The notes beneath the pieces were generated by a model that saw only the letters and a program-made list of their open reading frames with translations, did no database searches and was not told where the DNA came from. A stretch of 64,000 bases of DNA from positions 1-64,000 of the forward strand of contig JAJZXB010000010.1 in the NCBI GenBank assembly GCA_021846395.1. The letters run 5' to 3'. Shown here piece after piece: positions 54,442 through 62,860 of the stretch (position 1 is the stretch's first letter; every line of letters starts with the position of its first letter). Both the position numbers and the translations under genes were made by a program. Source of the stretch: Thermoplasmata archaeon (GTDB lineage: Archaea > Thermoplasmatota > Thermoplasmata > Thermoplasmatales > Thermoplasmataceae).

Positions 54442-56448
54442 TTAAAGAACCCTGTTGAAAAGTTCAAGCCTATCTATTGGGAATTTATTTATCCTTGTCT
54501 TTAACTGAACTTCGATGGATCTTGCAAGGGCTATAGGTATTCCTGTTGATGGTGATTCTGCAACTCCCTTTGCCATATCTGTGAACCCGGAAGGGTTTTC
54601 AACCAGTTTTGTATGAAATTCTGGAATTTTATCTGCTGTTAAGAGCCCAGAATCTGTTATGTTTGTGGTCAATACCTGGCCATCCTCTGAATATCTTATC
54701 GTTTCACATAGAACTTCACTTATGGCCTGAATAGCTCCACCCTCTATCTGGCCCATTATATTTTTTTCATTGAGTTTCTTTCCTATGTCATAGTAGGAAT
54801 ATATTTTAATTGAATCGGGGTCATGTGGGTCAGAGGTTACCATGTTGAAATTTGGAGTATATTCATTATAGTCCACTTTATAATAATAAAGTTCGTCAAA
54901 TTCGTTATTCAACAGAATGTCCTTATCATATTTGCCAAATTTTTTAATCGCATCCTTCCTAAGCAGTTCAGCGGCCTTTATAAGTGCAGAACCGTGAATT
55001 ATTGCTGACCTTGACCCCCATGTACCCACACCCTCCTTCAATATTTCCGTATCGGGAAGTTCAAGGATGACCTTATCTTCTTCAACGCCAAGTTCCTTAT
55101 TTAAAATGCTTCTTGCAAAGAGTTCGTGTCCCTGCCCATGAACATCTCCACCAAAATATACATGAATGATTCCACCCTTTACAATCAAGCGGCATGTTTC
55201 ACCTGGGGCAGCATCCTGATCAAGCATGAATAGAGCTATGCCAACATTCTTTTCCTTTGCCTTTTTTTCATAATCAAAATATTTCAATGCATCCTCAAGC
55301 AGCGATTTTGCAGGAGTCTTGAATTCCAACCCCAGTGGTGATTTAAATGGGGCGTCTATTGCATTTTTCAGTCTTATTTCAGCCATATCCATGTTGAGTT
55401 TATCTGCCAGAAGATCAATCATTCTTTCCATTACTATTCCTGCTTCTGGTTTTCCAGCTCCCCGGTACCATCCGTTCAGGGATTTGTTTGTCAAAACATA
55501 ATGGCCGTATAAATGAGCTTTTTCAATTTTATATGGGCCTGTCATAAGATGAATAACATTTCCCAGATCATCTGATGCTGTGTCAACATAATATGCACCA
55601 TTGTCTATGTAAACATCTCCATCCAATCCCGTTATTTCTCCATCATTTTTTGCGTACACGGTTATGTCTGCCCTTATGCCTCTTCCACCATGTGCAGAAT
55701 TTATGTGCTCGGTTCTTGTCTCTATCCATTTTACCGGCTTTTTATATTTCATTGAGGCATAACATGCGGCAATATATTCGGGATACATAGCTGCCTTAAG
55801 ACCAAATGCGCCCCCTGTGTCAACATGATGGACAACTATATTTTTTTCTGAAATTCCAAATTGCGATAATGATTTTACAAAATAATTCTTTAGCCTGTGA
55901 ATTGACTGGGATGAAACGTATATATGCAGAACACCGTTCCTATAGTCAGCTATGATTCCCCTTGTTTCCATGGGGTTTGCCAGTACCCTGCCAATATCTA
56001 TTGTATCCTTAACCTTTATATCATATTTAACTTCAGACTCATCAAAAGTTTTGCCGGTTTCAGTTGTCGATAGTATGTTATTTTTTAATCCAAATATGGG
56101 CTTGCTTTTTAAGGAAGCTTCTATGGTGGTTACTGCATCATTTATGGGTTCGTAGTCCACATCTACACCTTCAATAAGATCCTCACTTTCGTACCTATTT
56201 TCTGAAAAAACAGCTGCTACTGGTTGACCCACATACCTGACCTCATCAATGGCGAATATTGGCTCAGCATTATCATCATTTTTCATGTTGTAAAAACCCT
56301 TTATTTCCAAGGCATTGAGACCGCCAGAAACGGTTTTTATTCTTGCATGGGCATATGGACTTCTTACGACCGACATGTAAAGCATATTGGGGAATTTCAA
56401 ATCGTCTATATACTGGCCAGTACCATTTACAAATCTATCGAGATACAT
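54442..56448 (-). CDS. Molybdenum hydroxylase large subunit (CoxL-like, aldehyde/other oxidase)
   Basis: A 668-residue protein of the xanthine oxidase family. Early motifs are RFVNGTGQYIDD and SPYAHARI. The cofactor-binding region has TGGAFGLKAA and GGDVHGQGHELFARSI. The active-site loop is NGWYRGAGKPEAG, not the A-Y-x-C-S-F-R loop of true CO dehydrogenases, so it is an aldehyde-type or other hydroxylase. VAESPSTGIPIALARSIE near the end is typical and holds the catalytic Glu region. It overlaps the 2Fe-2S subunit gene by 14 bases. The substrate might be glyceraldehyde or another aldehyde; this is open. Confidence 0.9.
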   Translation of the reverse strand: MYLDRFVNGTGQYIDDLKFPNMLYMSVVRSPYAHARIKTVSGGLNALEIKGFYNMKNDDNAEPIFAIDEVRYVGQPVAAVFSENRYESEDLIEGVDVDYEPINDAVTTIEASLKSKPIFGLKNNILSTTETGKTFDESEVKYDIKVKDTIDIGRVLANPMETRGIIADYRNGVLHIYVSSQSIHRLKNYFVKSLSQFGISEKNIVVHHVDTGGAFGLKAAMYPEYIAACYASMKYKKPVKWIETRTEHINSAHGGRGIRADITVYAKNDGEITGLDGDVYIDNGAYYVDTASDDLGNVIHLMTGPYKIEKAHLYGHYVLTNKSLNGWYRGAGKPEAGIVMERMIDLLADKLNMDMAEIRLKNAIDAPFKSPLGLEFKTPAKSLLEDALKYFDYEKKAKEKNVGIALFMLDQDAAPGETCRLIVKGGIIHVYFGGDVHGQGHELFARSILNKELGVEEDKVILELPDTEILKEGVGTWGSRSAIIHGSALIKAAELLRKDAIKKFGKYDKDILLNNEFDELYYYKVDYNEYTPNFNMVTSDPHDPDSIKIYSYYDIGKKLNEKNIMGQIEGGAIQAISEVLCETIRYSEDGQVLTTNITDSGLLTADKIPEFHTKLVENPSGFTDMAKGVAESPSTGIPIALARSIEVQLKTRINKFPIDRLELFNRVL

Positions 56449-56923
56449 GGATCTCCTCCCTTTCCTTTATATTTTTATTAGCCTTTTTTATTGAATCTAT
56501 TATGCTTCTGTATCCAGTGCATCTGCACAGGTTTCCCCTGAGATTCTTTTTTATATAATCATCATCTACTTCCTTATCCCCTGCATTTTTTAAAAGGTAG
56601 AAAGATTCAATAATCATTCCTGGAGTACAGAAACCACACTGAAGTCCCTGTTCTTCAACATAGGCATCCTTTATTGCATCAAGTTCCGGGTCTTCGTGCT
56701 CTATGGTTGTAATTTCATGATTATTTGCCTGCATTGCAAGGACTGTACATGATTTTACCGATTTTCCGTCCATTAAAACTGTGCATGCCCCACAGTTTGA
56801 TGTGTCACATCCTATATGTGTTCCTGTAAGGTTTAATTCGTCTCTCAGGAAATTTACCAGTAACAGCCTTGGTTCAATATCTTTCTTATATTGTTTTCCA
56901 TTTACTCTAATATTTACCATCAT
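56435..56923 (-). CDS. Molybdenum hydroxylase 2Fe-2S subunit (CoxS-like)
   Basis: A 162-residue protein with two 2Fe-2S domains: GCDTSNCGACTVLMDGKSVKSC (the plant-ferredoxin type set, given as C-D-T-S-N-C-G-A-C and a later C) and QCGFCTPGMI with NLCRCTGYRSI (the four-helix-bundle type). It transfers electrons from the molybdenum centre to the FAD subunit. It overlaps both neighbours, by 4 bases with coxM-like and 14 with coxL-like. Confidence 0.94.
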   Translation of the reverse strand: MMVNIRVNGKQYKKDIEPRLLLVNFLRDELNLTGTHIGCDTSNCGACTVLMDGKSVKSCTVLAMQANNHEITTIEHEDPELDAIKDAYVEEQGLQCGFCTPGMIIESFYLLKNAGDKEVDDDYIKKNLRGNLCRCTGYRSIIDSIKKANKNIKEREEIHVSR

Positions 56924-57777
56924 TTTGAATCACCATATACTTCCTTTAAACCCTTTACAAATATATTCTTTAGAATTTTTTCTTTATCTTCCTTTGTCCC
57001 GTTATAGTCATCGTCCAGTTCAATTATATTTGAAAGTTTATTGAATGCCTCTTCGGATGTTTTGTCATCTATCTTTTTGCCGATAAGATAAGTTTCGGCT
57101 TCTTCTGCTTTAACTGCAGTTGAGGATACGTTTGTAAGTGCAATGCCAATATCCTTCACAGTTCCATCGGAATTTAATTTCATGTTTATTGCAACTGCGA
57201 ATACTGCAAAATCACTGGCAAGTGTTGTGTATTTGAAATATTTGCCATGATATCCTGTATTTTTTATACTTATTTTTGTGAGTATATCATTTGAATCCAG
57301 GGCTGTTGTATATGCATCCTTAAAAAATTCTGATGAATTTAATGTTCTTTTGCCACTGGAATTTGTAATCTCAAACTCAGCATTCAATGCAAGCATCACT
57401 GCAGGCATATCATTTCTTGGATCGGCTTCACATATATCTCCTCCAATGGTTCCCATATTTCTTACCTGCGGGTCCGCTACCTTGCCGGCTGCGTCAAATA
57501 AAAGTGGGCAATTTACGGAGATTGTGTTACTGGCCGCAACTTCAGCTGTTCTTGTCATAGGGCCAATTTCCAAGTTGTTATTATGTTTAATAAAACTGAG
57601 CCCACTGATATTGGAAATATCTATAATATTCGGTATAGAGGTAAATCTCATCTTCAGTAACGGAATTATACTCTGACCTCCTGCCAAAATTTTTGAATCG
57701 TCTTTGTATTTATCCAAAAGCTCTTCAAGGCTGGCCATATCTGATGGTGCAAAATATTGGAATTTTTCGGGATACAT
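56920..57777 (-). CDS. Molybdenum hydroxylase FAD subunit (CoxM-like)
   Basis: A 285-residue protein of the FAD_binding_5 type. The FAD loops are ILAGGQSIIPLLKMRF and MGTIGGDICEADPRNDMPAVML. The C-terminal CO_deh_flav_C domain follows from about residue 175. It is the first gene of the M-S-L operon, has a TATA box at leaderless spacing, and delivers electrons onward from the enzyme. Together with the XdhC-like protein at 13588 the genes for a working enzyme are present. Confidence 0.92.
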   Translation of the reverse strand: MYPEKFQYFAPSDMASLEELLDKYKDDSKILAGGQSIIPLLKMRFTSIPNIIDISNISGLSFIKHNNNLEIGPMTRTAEVAASNTISVNCPLLFDAAGKVADPQVRNMGTIGGDICEADPRNDMPAVMLALNAEFEITNSSGKRTLNSSEFFKDAYTTALDSNDILTKISIKNTGYHGKYFKYTTLASDFAVFAVAINMKLNSDGTVKDIGIALTNVSSTAVKAEEAETYLIGKKIDDKTSEEAFNKLSNIIELDDDYNGTKEDKEKILKNIFVKGLKEVYGDSK

Positions 57778-57796
57778 AGGAAATTATAGTAAATAG

Positions 57797-57807
57797 TTAT
57801 ATATAAG
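57797..57807 (-). promoter_or_regulatory. TATA-like box for the coxMSL-like operon
   Basis: On the minus strand CTTATATATAA is centred about 25 bases before the first ATG (57777), which fits a leaderless mRNA. Confidence 0.5.
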
Positions 57808-57970
57808 TTTTATTAATAACTGCAAAAACCTCTCAATCCATGATTTAATAAAATATGACCATGTTGTTGAATCGTAAGCATTACTATATAGAAAACCTAT
57901 TTTATATATAGTAAATCTTTTATTTTATTTATTGATAATAACAGTTAAAAAAAGAAAGGAAGGTGCGTAT

Positions 57971-58591
57971 ATGATTACAATGGTAGCGTTTAATATGGAG
58001 GGGACCTTAATAAAAAATAGAAATTCGTGGAATAGTGTAATGAATGCACTCTCACAAAATCCATATTTCAATATCAATTACAGTTTTAATTATTTATATA
58101 GTAACTTAAATAATAAAATAAATATAAATATGAACAACAATGAATTAAATGATATTATAATAAACTCATTCAACTACCAAGCCATATATGAGGGGATAGA
58201 TGATACAATTGATTTGTTGCACCAAAATGGAATAAAAGCTATTATCATTACAACTGGTGTTAAGCAATATGCGAAACTTATGTCAAAACAATATAGTTTT
58301 GATGGGTATATTGGAAATGAAATTAAATCGGTAAATGGGAAAATAAAATTTATACAGAATATTGATCCTTTAAAAAAGGGAGCTATATTGAATAAAATAA
58401 GAATGAAAAGGGGTTACAGAAAGGACAATATACTGTCAATTGGAAGCTCTATTATGGACTTGTCCATGAAATCCTCATCTGGAAAATTTATAGCATTTAA
58501 CCCGGATAGCAACGAGGTTAAAAGATGTGCAGATTTGGAGGTGGAATCAAACAGTGTGTATGACATATTTAATTTAAAAATGATTGCATAA
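57971..58591 (+). CDS. HAD-superfamily protein with altered catalytic motifs
   Basis: 206 residues from the ATG at 57971, which has GGAAGGTG just upstream. The fold is that of phosphoserine-phosphatase-like HAD enzymes: motif I VAFNMEGTL, motif II IIITTG, motif III Lys in DPLKKGAIL, and motif IV IGSSIMDLSM. The nucleophile Asp of motif I is Asn (FNMEG for FDMDG), and the first Asp of motif IV (GDSxxD) is Ser. It is therefore probably not an ordinary phosphatase; a binding or regulatory role is possible. Neighbours are coxM-like (divergent) and coaA (convergent). Confidence 0.78.
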   Translation: MITMVAFNMEGTLIKNRNSWNSVMNALSQNPYFNINYSFNYLYSNLNNKININMNNNELNDIIINSFNYQAIYEGIDDTIDLLHQNGIKAIIITTGVKQYAKLMSKQYSFDGYIGNEIKSVNGKIKFIQNIDPLKKGAILNKIRMKRGYRKDNILSIGSSIMDLSMKSSSGKFIAFNPDSNEVKRCADLEVESNSVYDIFNLKMIA

Positions 58592-58596
58592 CTTAA

Positions 58597-59523
58597 CTAT
58601 AATTTTCTCATCATTATATTTTTAACGGAATGATTTCTTGATTTTTCGAGAATAATATCAGCTCTTCCCATTGTTGGAATTATATTATTTATAAGATTTT
58701 TTTCATTGATCTCCTTCCATATTCTATTTCCTCTTAAAATGGCCTCTTCATCATCGATATTGGCATATTCATTGAAATATGAGTTTTTATCCGTAAACGC
58801 TGTCTTTTTTAACAATAAAAATCTCTGTATAAACCATTCCCTTAATGAATTTAGTGATGCGTCAATGTATATTGAAAAATCAAGAAAATTGGATATATGC
58901 ATGGTGCTCCCCTGTTTTTCCTGTAATATATTTAAACCTTCAAGAATAACAATATCTGGATTTTTTATTTCCTGATACCTTCCGGATAAGATATTGTATT
59001 CAAGATGGGAATAAAGAGGAATTTTCAGTAGTTCTGTTCCAGATTTCAAGCCGATCAGGAACTTGACCAGGCTTTTTATATTATAACTTTCCGGAAAGCC
59101 TTTTTTATTCATTATATTTCGCATTTGCAAAACCCTATTTGGATATAGAAAGTTATCAGTTGTTACAATTACAACGTTGTATTTTTCCTTCGATCTTTCC
59201 AACAATGTTTTCAATACTCTTGCTGTTGTACTTTTACCAACAGACACACTCCCTGCTATACCCAGAATGTATGGAACCTTGCGTGATTTTTGTCCCAGAA
59301 AATCATCCCTGTAGGCATGAAGATTTCTGTGTGAACTATAGTGCAGGTTAATAAGTCTTGATATTGGAAGATATATTTCGCTGATTTCACTTAATGATAT
59401 GGGATCATTGAGTCCCTTTAAGTGTGTCAGATCCGATTTGCTGATATTAAGCGGCATCTGGTCACGTAAATTGGACCATTTACGCCTTGTAAAGTTGAGG
59501 AATATTTCATTGTAGTTGTGCAT
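58597..59523 (-). CDS. coaA: Type I (bacterial-type) pantothenate kinase CoaA
   Basis: A 308-residue P-loop kinase. Walker A is GIAGSVSVGKSTTARVLK around 88-105. TTDNFLYPN matches the T-D-G-F-x-Y-P-N motif of type I PanK, followed by KKGFPESYN. PDIVILEGLNIL and RGNRIWKEIN are further family motifs. It phosphorylates pantothenate, the first step of CoA synthesis. Most archaea lack it and use pantoate kinase; a bacterial-type enzyme is known in Picrophilus, which supports the taxonomic guess. Confidence 0.93.
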   Translation of the reverse strand: MHNYNEIFLNFTRRKWSNLRDQMPLNISKSDLTHLKGLNDPISLSEISEIYLPISRLINLHYSSHRNLHAYRDDFLGQKSRKVPYILGIAGSVSVGKSTTARVLKTLLERSKEKYNVVIVTTDNFLYPNRVLQMRNIMNKKGFPESYNIKSLVKFLIGLKSGTELLKIPLYSHLEYNILSGRYQEIKNPDIVILEGLNILQEKQGSTMHISNFLDFSIYIDASLNSLREWFIQRFLLLKKTAFTDKNSYFNEYANIDDEEAILRGNRIWKEINEKNLINNIIPTMGRADIILEKSRNHSVKNIMMRKL

Positions 59524-59627
59524 ATTTGATATATTATCATGTATTAAAGGATTTATTCATTGAAACAATATTTATGGATAAAGTTGATGAATGCAATATA
59601 TTATATATTTTAAAAAAATTAAACACA

Positions 59628-60170
59628 ATGACGTTTGTTGTCTTTTCAGATGACCTTACTGGTGCCTCGGGCATTGCTTCTCTTATTGGAAACAATTCGG
59701 TTACGGTTCCATTTTATAATATAGGCAGAATAGACTTAAAAAAATATGATTGTGTTTCAATAGATATGGAAACCAGGGACTCAAAACCTAATTATTCTGA
59801 AGAATTGCTCAATAAATTAATTAGCAGATTTAAAGATATGACTATTGCATTCAGAATTGATAGTACATTAAGAGGCAATATAAAAGAATATTTAACTGTT
59901 TTAAGTGAATTTAAAAAAATTATTATCACCGATACAATACCTGAATACAAAAGATTTACGAGAAATGGGTTCACAATAATGGGCAACAGTAAAATGGATA
60001 TTAATAAAATTATTCCGGATAAGCCCGCAAACAAAATAATGATAATGGATTCTGAGAAATATAGTGATTTAAAAAAAATCGCATTCAAATGCATTTCAGA
60101 GAATTATATGCCTGTTGATTCTGGTATTCTTATAAAACTGTACTTCGAAAAGTCAGTAATTAATAAATAA
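59628..60170 (+). CDS. DUF1537 four-carbon acid sugar kinase, N-terminal domain as a separate protein
   Basis: 180 residues from the ATG at 59628, chosen because FVVFSDDLTGASGIASLIG, the domain start, follows at once. An AT-rich TATA-like stretch lies about 25 bases before it. VSIDMETRDS and FRIDSTLRGNIKEYL are the DUF1537/OtnK N-domain motifs. The family is normally one protein of about 420 residues. Here it stops at 60170, and the C-terminal domain is a separate frame sharing one base (TAATG). The N-domain also looks shorter than usual. Confidence 0.75.
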   Translation: MTFVVFSDDLTGASGIASLIGNNSVTVPFYNIGRIDLKKYDCVSIDMETRDSKPNYSEELLNKLISRFKDMTIAFRIDSTLRGNIKEYLTVLSEFKKIIITDTIPEYKRFTRNGFTIMGNSKMDINKIIPDKPANKIMIMDSEKYSDLKKIAFKCISENYMPVDSGILIKLYFEKSVINK

Positions 60171-60598
60171 TGATGATTCAAATGAATAGATGTGCAATAA
60201 TAATTGGAACTCGAAGAAATCAAACTCTGGAACAGATCAAATCCATGCTGAATAATAATATAAAAATAAAAAAAGAGAGTGATGAAATTGGGAATATTGA
60301 TTTATATTATTTTACAGAAAACAGCTGGAAAAATCTTAACTTTCCTGAATTTCTTAATAAACTGAAAAAATATGATGCACTTGTATTGAGTGGTGGATTC
60401 ACAGCCTATACATTGTTATATGCTTCGGGTTTTATTTGCATAGAAAATTTCGGATCTATTTCACCACTGATCTCTACCGGCCGTATAAAGGGTGGAATTC
60501 TCGATGGTAGAGTTGTAATATTAAAAGGTGGTAGCATTGGGGATAAAAATATTTATTTAAAAATTATTGAAACTCTGGCCGGCAACAGTAAATGGTAA
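60170..60598 (+). CDS. DUF1537 four-carbon acid sugar kinase, C-terminal nucleotide-binding domain
   Basis: 142 residues. LVLSGGFTAYTLLYASG, then GSISPLISTGR and VVILKGGSIGDKNIYLKIIE are the C-terminal nucleotide-binding motifs of the family. In-frame ATGs are at 60170, 60173 and 60182, the first overlapping the stop of the N-domain gene. The two proteins together should make the kinase site. Whether this is an old gene fission or a recent stop-frameshift is unknown; both halves keep their conserved motifs, which argues for function. Confidence 0.78.
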   Translation: MMIQMNRCAIIIGTRRNQTLEQIKSMLNNNIKIKKESDEIGNIDLYYFTENSWKNLNFPEFLNKLKKYDALVLSGGFTAYTLLYASGFICIENFGSISPLISTGRIKGGILDGRVVILKGGSIGDKNIYLKIIETLAGNSKW

Positions 60599-60640
60599 CG
60601 GTATGGTTTCCTGTGTGGCTATTCATAAGTTTAATGTAAT

Positions 60641-61020
60641 TTATAAAATAAATGTATAATGAGTCATCCTTTTACATACACATAGAATTGAGAATTCTTC
60701 TTCAATCGCCTGTCCTATCCTATCGGATGAGGGTCCAATTCCTATAGATGTAAAACATAACTGCTTGTTGCCAATTTATTTAATTCATTATTTAACATAT
60801 CAAAAGCAGGATTGTACTACTTATCTATCGTATTATCAACAATTCACCTTTAATTGCCCTTTGTTACCCCAAATAATTGAATTTCATGCTCATAGAAGTT
60901 TACAACAATAACGGTGTAAGTTTCCATTTCTCTCTGTTTTTCAGGAATTTTTTTGCTTTCATATCCGGTAATCTCGGTTACCAATTTTGGAATATTATTA
61001 AAAAATAAATTATTATCCAT
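60641..61020 (-). pseudogene. Decayed coding segment, or short gene plus fragment
   Basis: On the minus strand an ATG at 61020 opens a 56-codon frame to 60850 (MDNNLFFNNIPKLVTEITGY and on). A second protein-like stretch in another frame runs from 60775 to 60641 (CFTSIGIGPSSDRIGQAIEE). Together they read like one gene broken by stops and shifts. I do not recognise it. The first part could also be a small intact gene. It lies in an 800-base gap (60599-61398) that otherwise holds only the MITE at 61207. Confidence 0.35.
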
Positions 61021-61206
61021 GTGTTATAAATTAAATATACAAATATCAAAATTTTTAATTGGTTACTATAATTGGATGAATAAGAAAATTTTTGCATAAA
61101 TTACCCTTTTATGACAAATATGTATAACATTTAAACAAAATAATGACATTATAGAGAATTTCTAAAAACCTCAGTTTTTTGGAAGCTTTTTAATTTGTCA
61201 ATTCCG

Positions 61207-61360
61207 GTGAACTACCTCACGTTAAAGCTGTGAAGCTTCCTATATCAACCACAAAGCTTGCCTTCAGAAGGAATATTGTTCAGGCATTCCATCATGGAGG
61301 TAGAGACTTTAAGCTTCATCCACATCACAAGCCCAGTGGCTTTCGTCCTTTAAATCGTTT
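61207..61360 (-). repeat. MITE derived from the IS200/IS605 element
   Basis: About 154 bases. The first 100 match the right end of the IS at 19977 (including GAAGCTTCCTATATCAACCA and the following stretch from the tnpB 3' end), and the last 50 match its left end (CTTCATCCACATCACAAGC to the AAATCGTTT end). There is no transposase. TTAC follows the left end on the minus strand (61361-61364), as with the full element. It could be moved in trans by TnpA. Confidence 0.88.
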
Positions 61361-61398
61361 GTAAAATTCTAAAGATTACGGAGCAAAGTTTCCTGATA

Positions 61399-62073
61399 TC
61401 ACAGCACACTCAATACATTGTATAGCCCTCTTTTATCACCTGGCGTTGATAATAAGACTGACTTTATCCCATATTTTGCGAGCTCGTCACAATATTCTCT
61501 TAAATTCTCAAAATCCACGTATGGTTGTTTTATTTCCTCTATTGTTTTGGTATTTTTTTTGGTTTTTATGATAATGTATGGGATTATATTATATTCATTA
61601 AAAGCAGATAATCTTTTTATATCTCTTATATTTAATCCAAGATAAAAATCAGCATTTGCCTTTAATCTTTTGTGAATCGTCAAATCGTTTTTAGAAAAAC
61701 TCAGAATTAATCCCGTTTTAATATTATTAGTTCTGGATATTTTAAGAACGGCCTCGGATGTCAAATCATTTATCTCGTTCCCGTACTTAGGCATATCGCC
61801 CATCGTAAATACTATTGATGAATCTATATACTTCGCTCCCTTTATGACAGACCGGATATATATTTCTTCAACACTATTCAGAGTTTGATTTATGATTATT
61901 TCTTTTCCTTCATATCTTTTTCTTAAAATATATCCGATCAATAATGGTGGTATCTTGGGATAGCCAAGAGGGTTATCAGGTATATCGAATCCATCATAAT
62001 TTTCAAGATTCTGTATTTCTTCATTGATGTTTTTTTCCTTTGTAAATGGATATATTTCTGCATATAATTTCAT
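61399..62073 (-). CDS. Methylenetetrahydrofolate reductase-like TIM-barrel protein
   Basis: A 224-residue protein. AEIYPFTKEKNINEEI, GFDIPDNPLGYPKIPP, and VFTMGDMPKYGNEINDL, where MTHFR has a T-G-D-x-P segment, suggest the MetF/MTHFR fold. LKANADFYLGLNI further along fits a barrel strand. It is shorter than bacterial MetF (about 290), as are some archaeal forms. It may reduce a C1-carrying folate or pterin; this is a moderate-confidence family call. It appears to be monocistronic. Confidence 0.6.
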   Translation of the reverse strand: MKLYAEIYPFTKEKNINEEIQNLENYDGFDIPDNPLGYPKIPPLLIGYILRKRYEGKEIIINQTLNSVEEIYIRSVIKGAKYIDSSIVFTMGDMPKYGNEINDLTSEAVLKISRTNNIKTGLILSFSKNDLTIHKRLKANADFYLGLNIRDIKRLSAFNEYNIIPYIIIKTKKNTKTIEEIKQPYVDFENLREYCDELAKYGIKSVLLSTPGDKRGLYNVLSVL

Positions 62074-62345
62074 TAGGCATGTTATACGATTATTGATATA
62101 GATTTTTTGTTTATATTTTAATAAATGTTAATTTAGAATTGAATATTATTATCAGTAATATATTTGAGCTCTGGTTTGCAATTTTATTCTTAAAATCAGC
62201 ACCATCAATATACTCAGAAATACGTACTATTTTTTTAATTTCGTTAAATTTTTGTAATATAATAATCAAAAAAATATAATATCAAAATATCGTGGAGAGA
62301 CATTATTACAGCTATACAAATATTTTTAACTTAGAAACACATTTT

Positions 62346-62786
62346 ATGAAAATGAAAAAAACGGATAGTAGCTTTGGAATCATTATATACAAAATTGAAA
62401 ATGGCATAATGGAATATTTATTTTTAAAACGCTCTGGTGGATGGCTCGATTTCCCAAAAGGTCATATGGAAGACAAAGAAACTGAAATTCAGGCAGCCTT
62501 AAGGGAAACACGGGAAGAAACAGGAGTTGAATTACATGACACCGATCTCGATCCAGAGTATGAATATATCCTTGATTATGTTTTCACCTTCAATGGGGTT
62601 AAAATTTTTAAAAAAGTAAAAATGTTTCTTGCCAAAATCAGTTCAAAAACGTTAATAAAAGTTTCAAATGAACATACAGGATACGTGTGGCTTGATTATG
62701 ATAATTCGTACAATAATCTTAAATTTCAGAATCAGAAGAATATGCTAAAAAATGTGAATGCCCATTTAAATAGTGTTGGTAAATAA
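62346..62786 (+). CDS. Nudix hydrolase (Ap4A hydrolase-like)
   Basis: About 146 residues from the ATG at 62346. The Nudix box G-x5-E-x7-REUxEExGU is complete in KGHMEDKETEIQAALRETREETGVEL (start GHMED, end REETGVE). The flanking DSSFGIIIYK and WLDFPKGH fit diadenosine tetraphosphate hydrolases. It cleaves nucleoside diphosphates linked to other groups. An upstream extension to 62292 is open but not conserved-looking. Confidence 0.87.
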   Translation: MKMKKTDSSFGIIIYKIENGIMEYLFLKRSGGWLDFPKGHMEDKETEIQAALRETREETGVELHDTDLDPEYEYILDYVFTFNGVKIFKKVKMFLAKISSKTLIKVSNEHTGYVWLDYDNSYNNLKFQNQKNMLKNVNAHLNSVGK

Positions 62787-62860
62787 CTTATATTTAAAAA
62801 TTTACTTTTTTTTGAATATTTTCAATTCCTTAATTTTTATTATATACAATATTAAAATTT

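Noticed and set aside
54442-56448. Considered as aerobic CO dehydrogenase large subunit
   Set aside because: The catalytic loop reads WYRGAGK and lacks the Cys that binds copper in true CO dehydrogenases.
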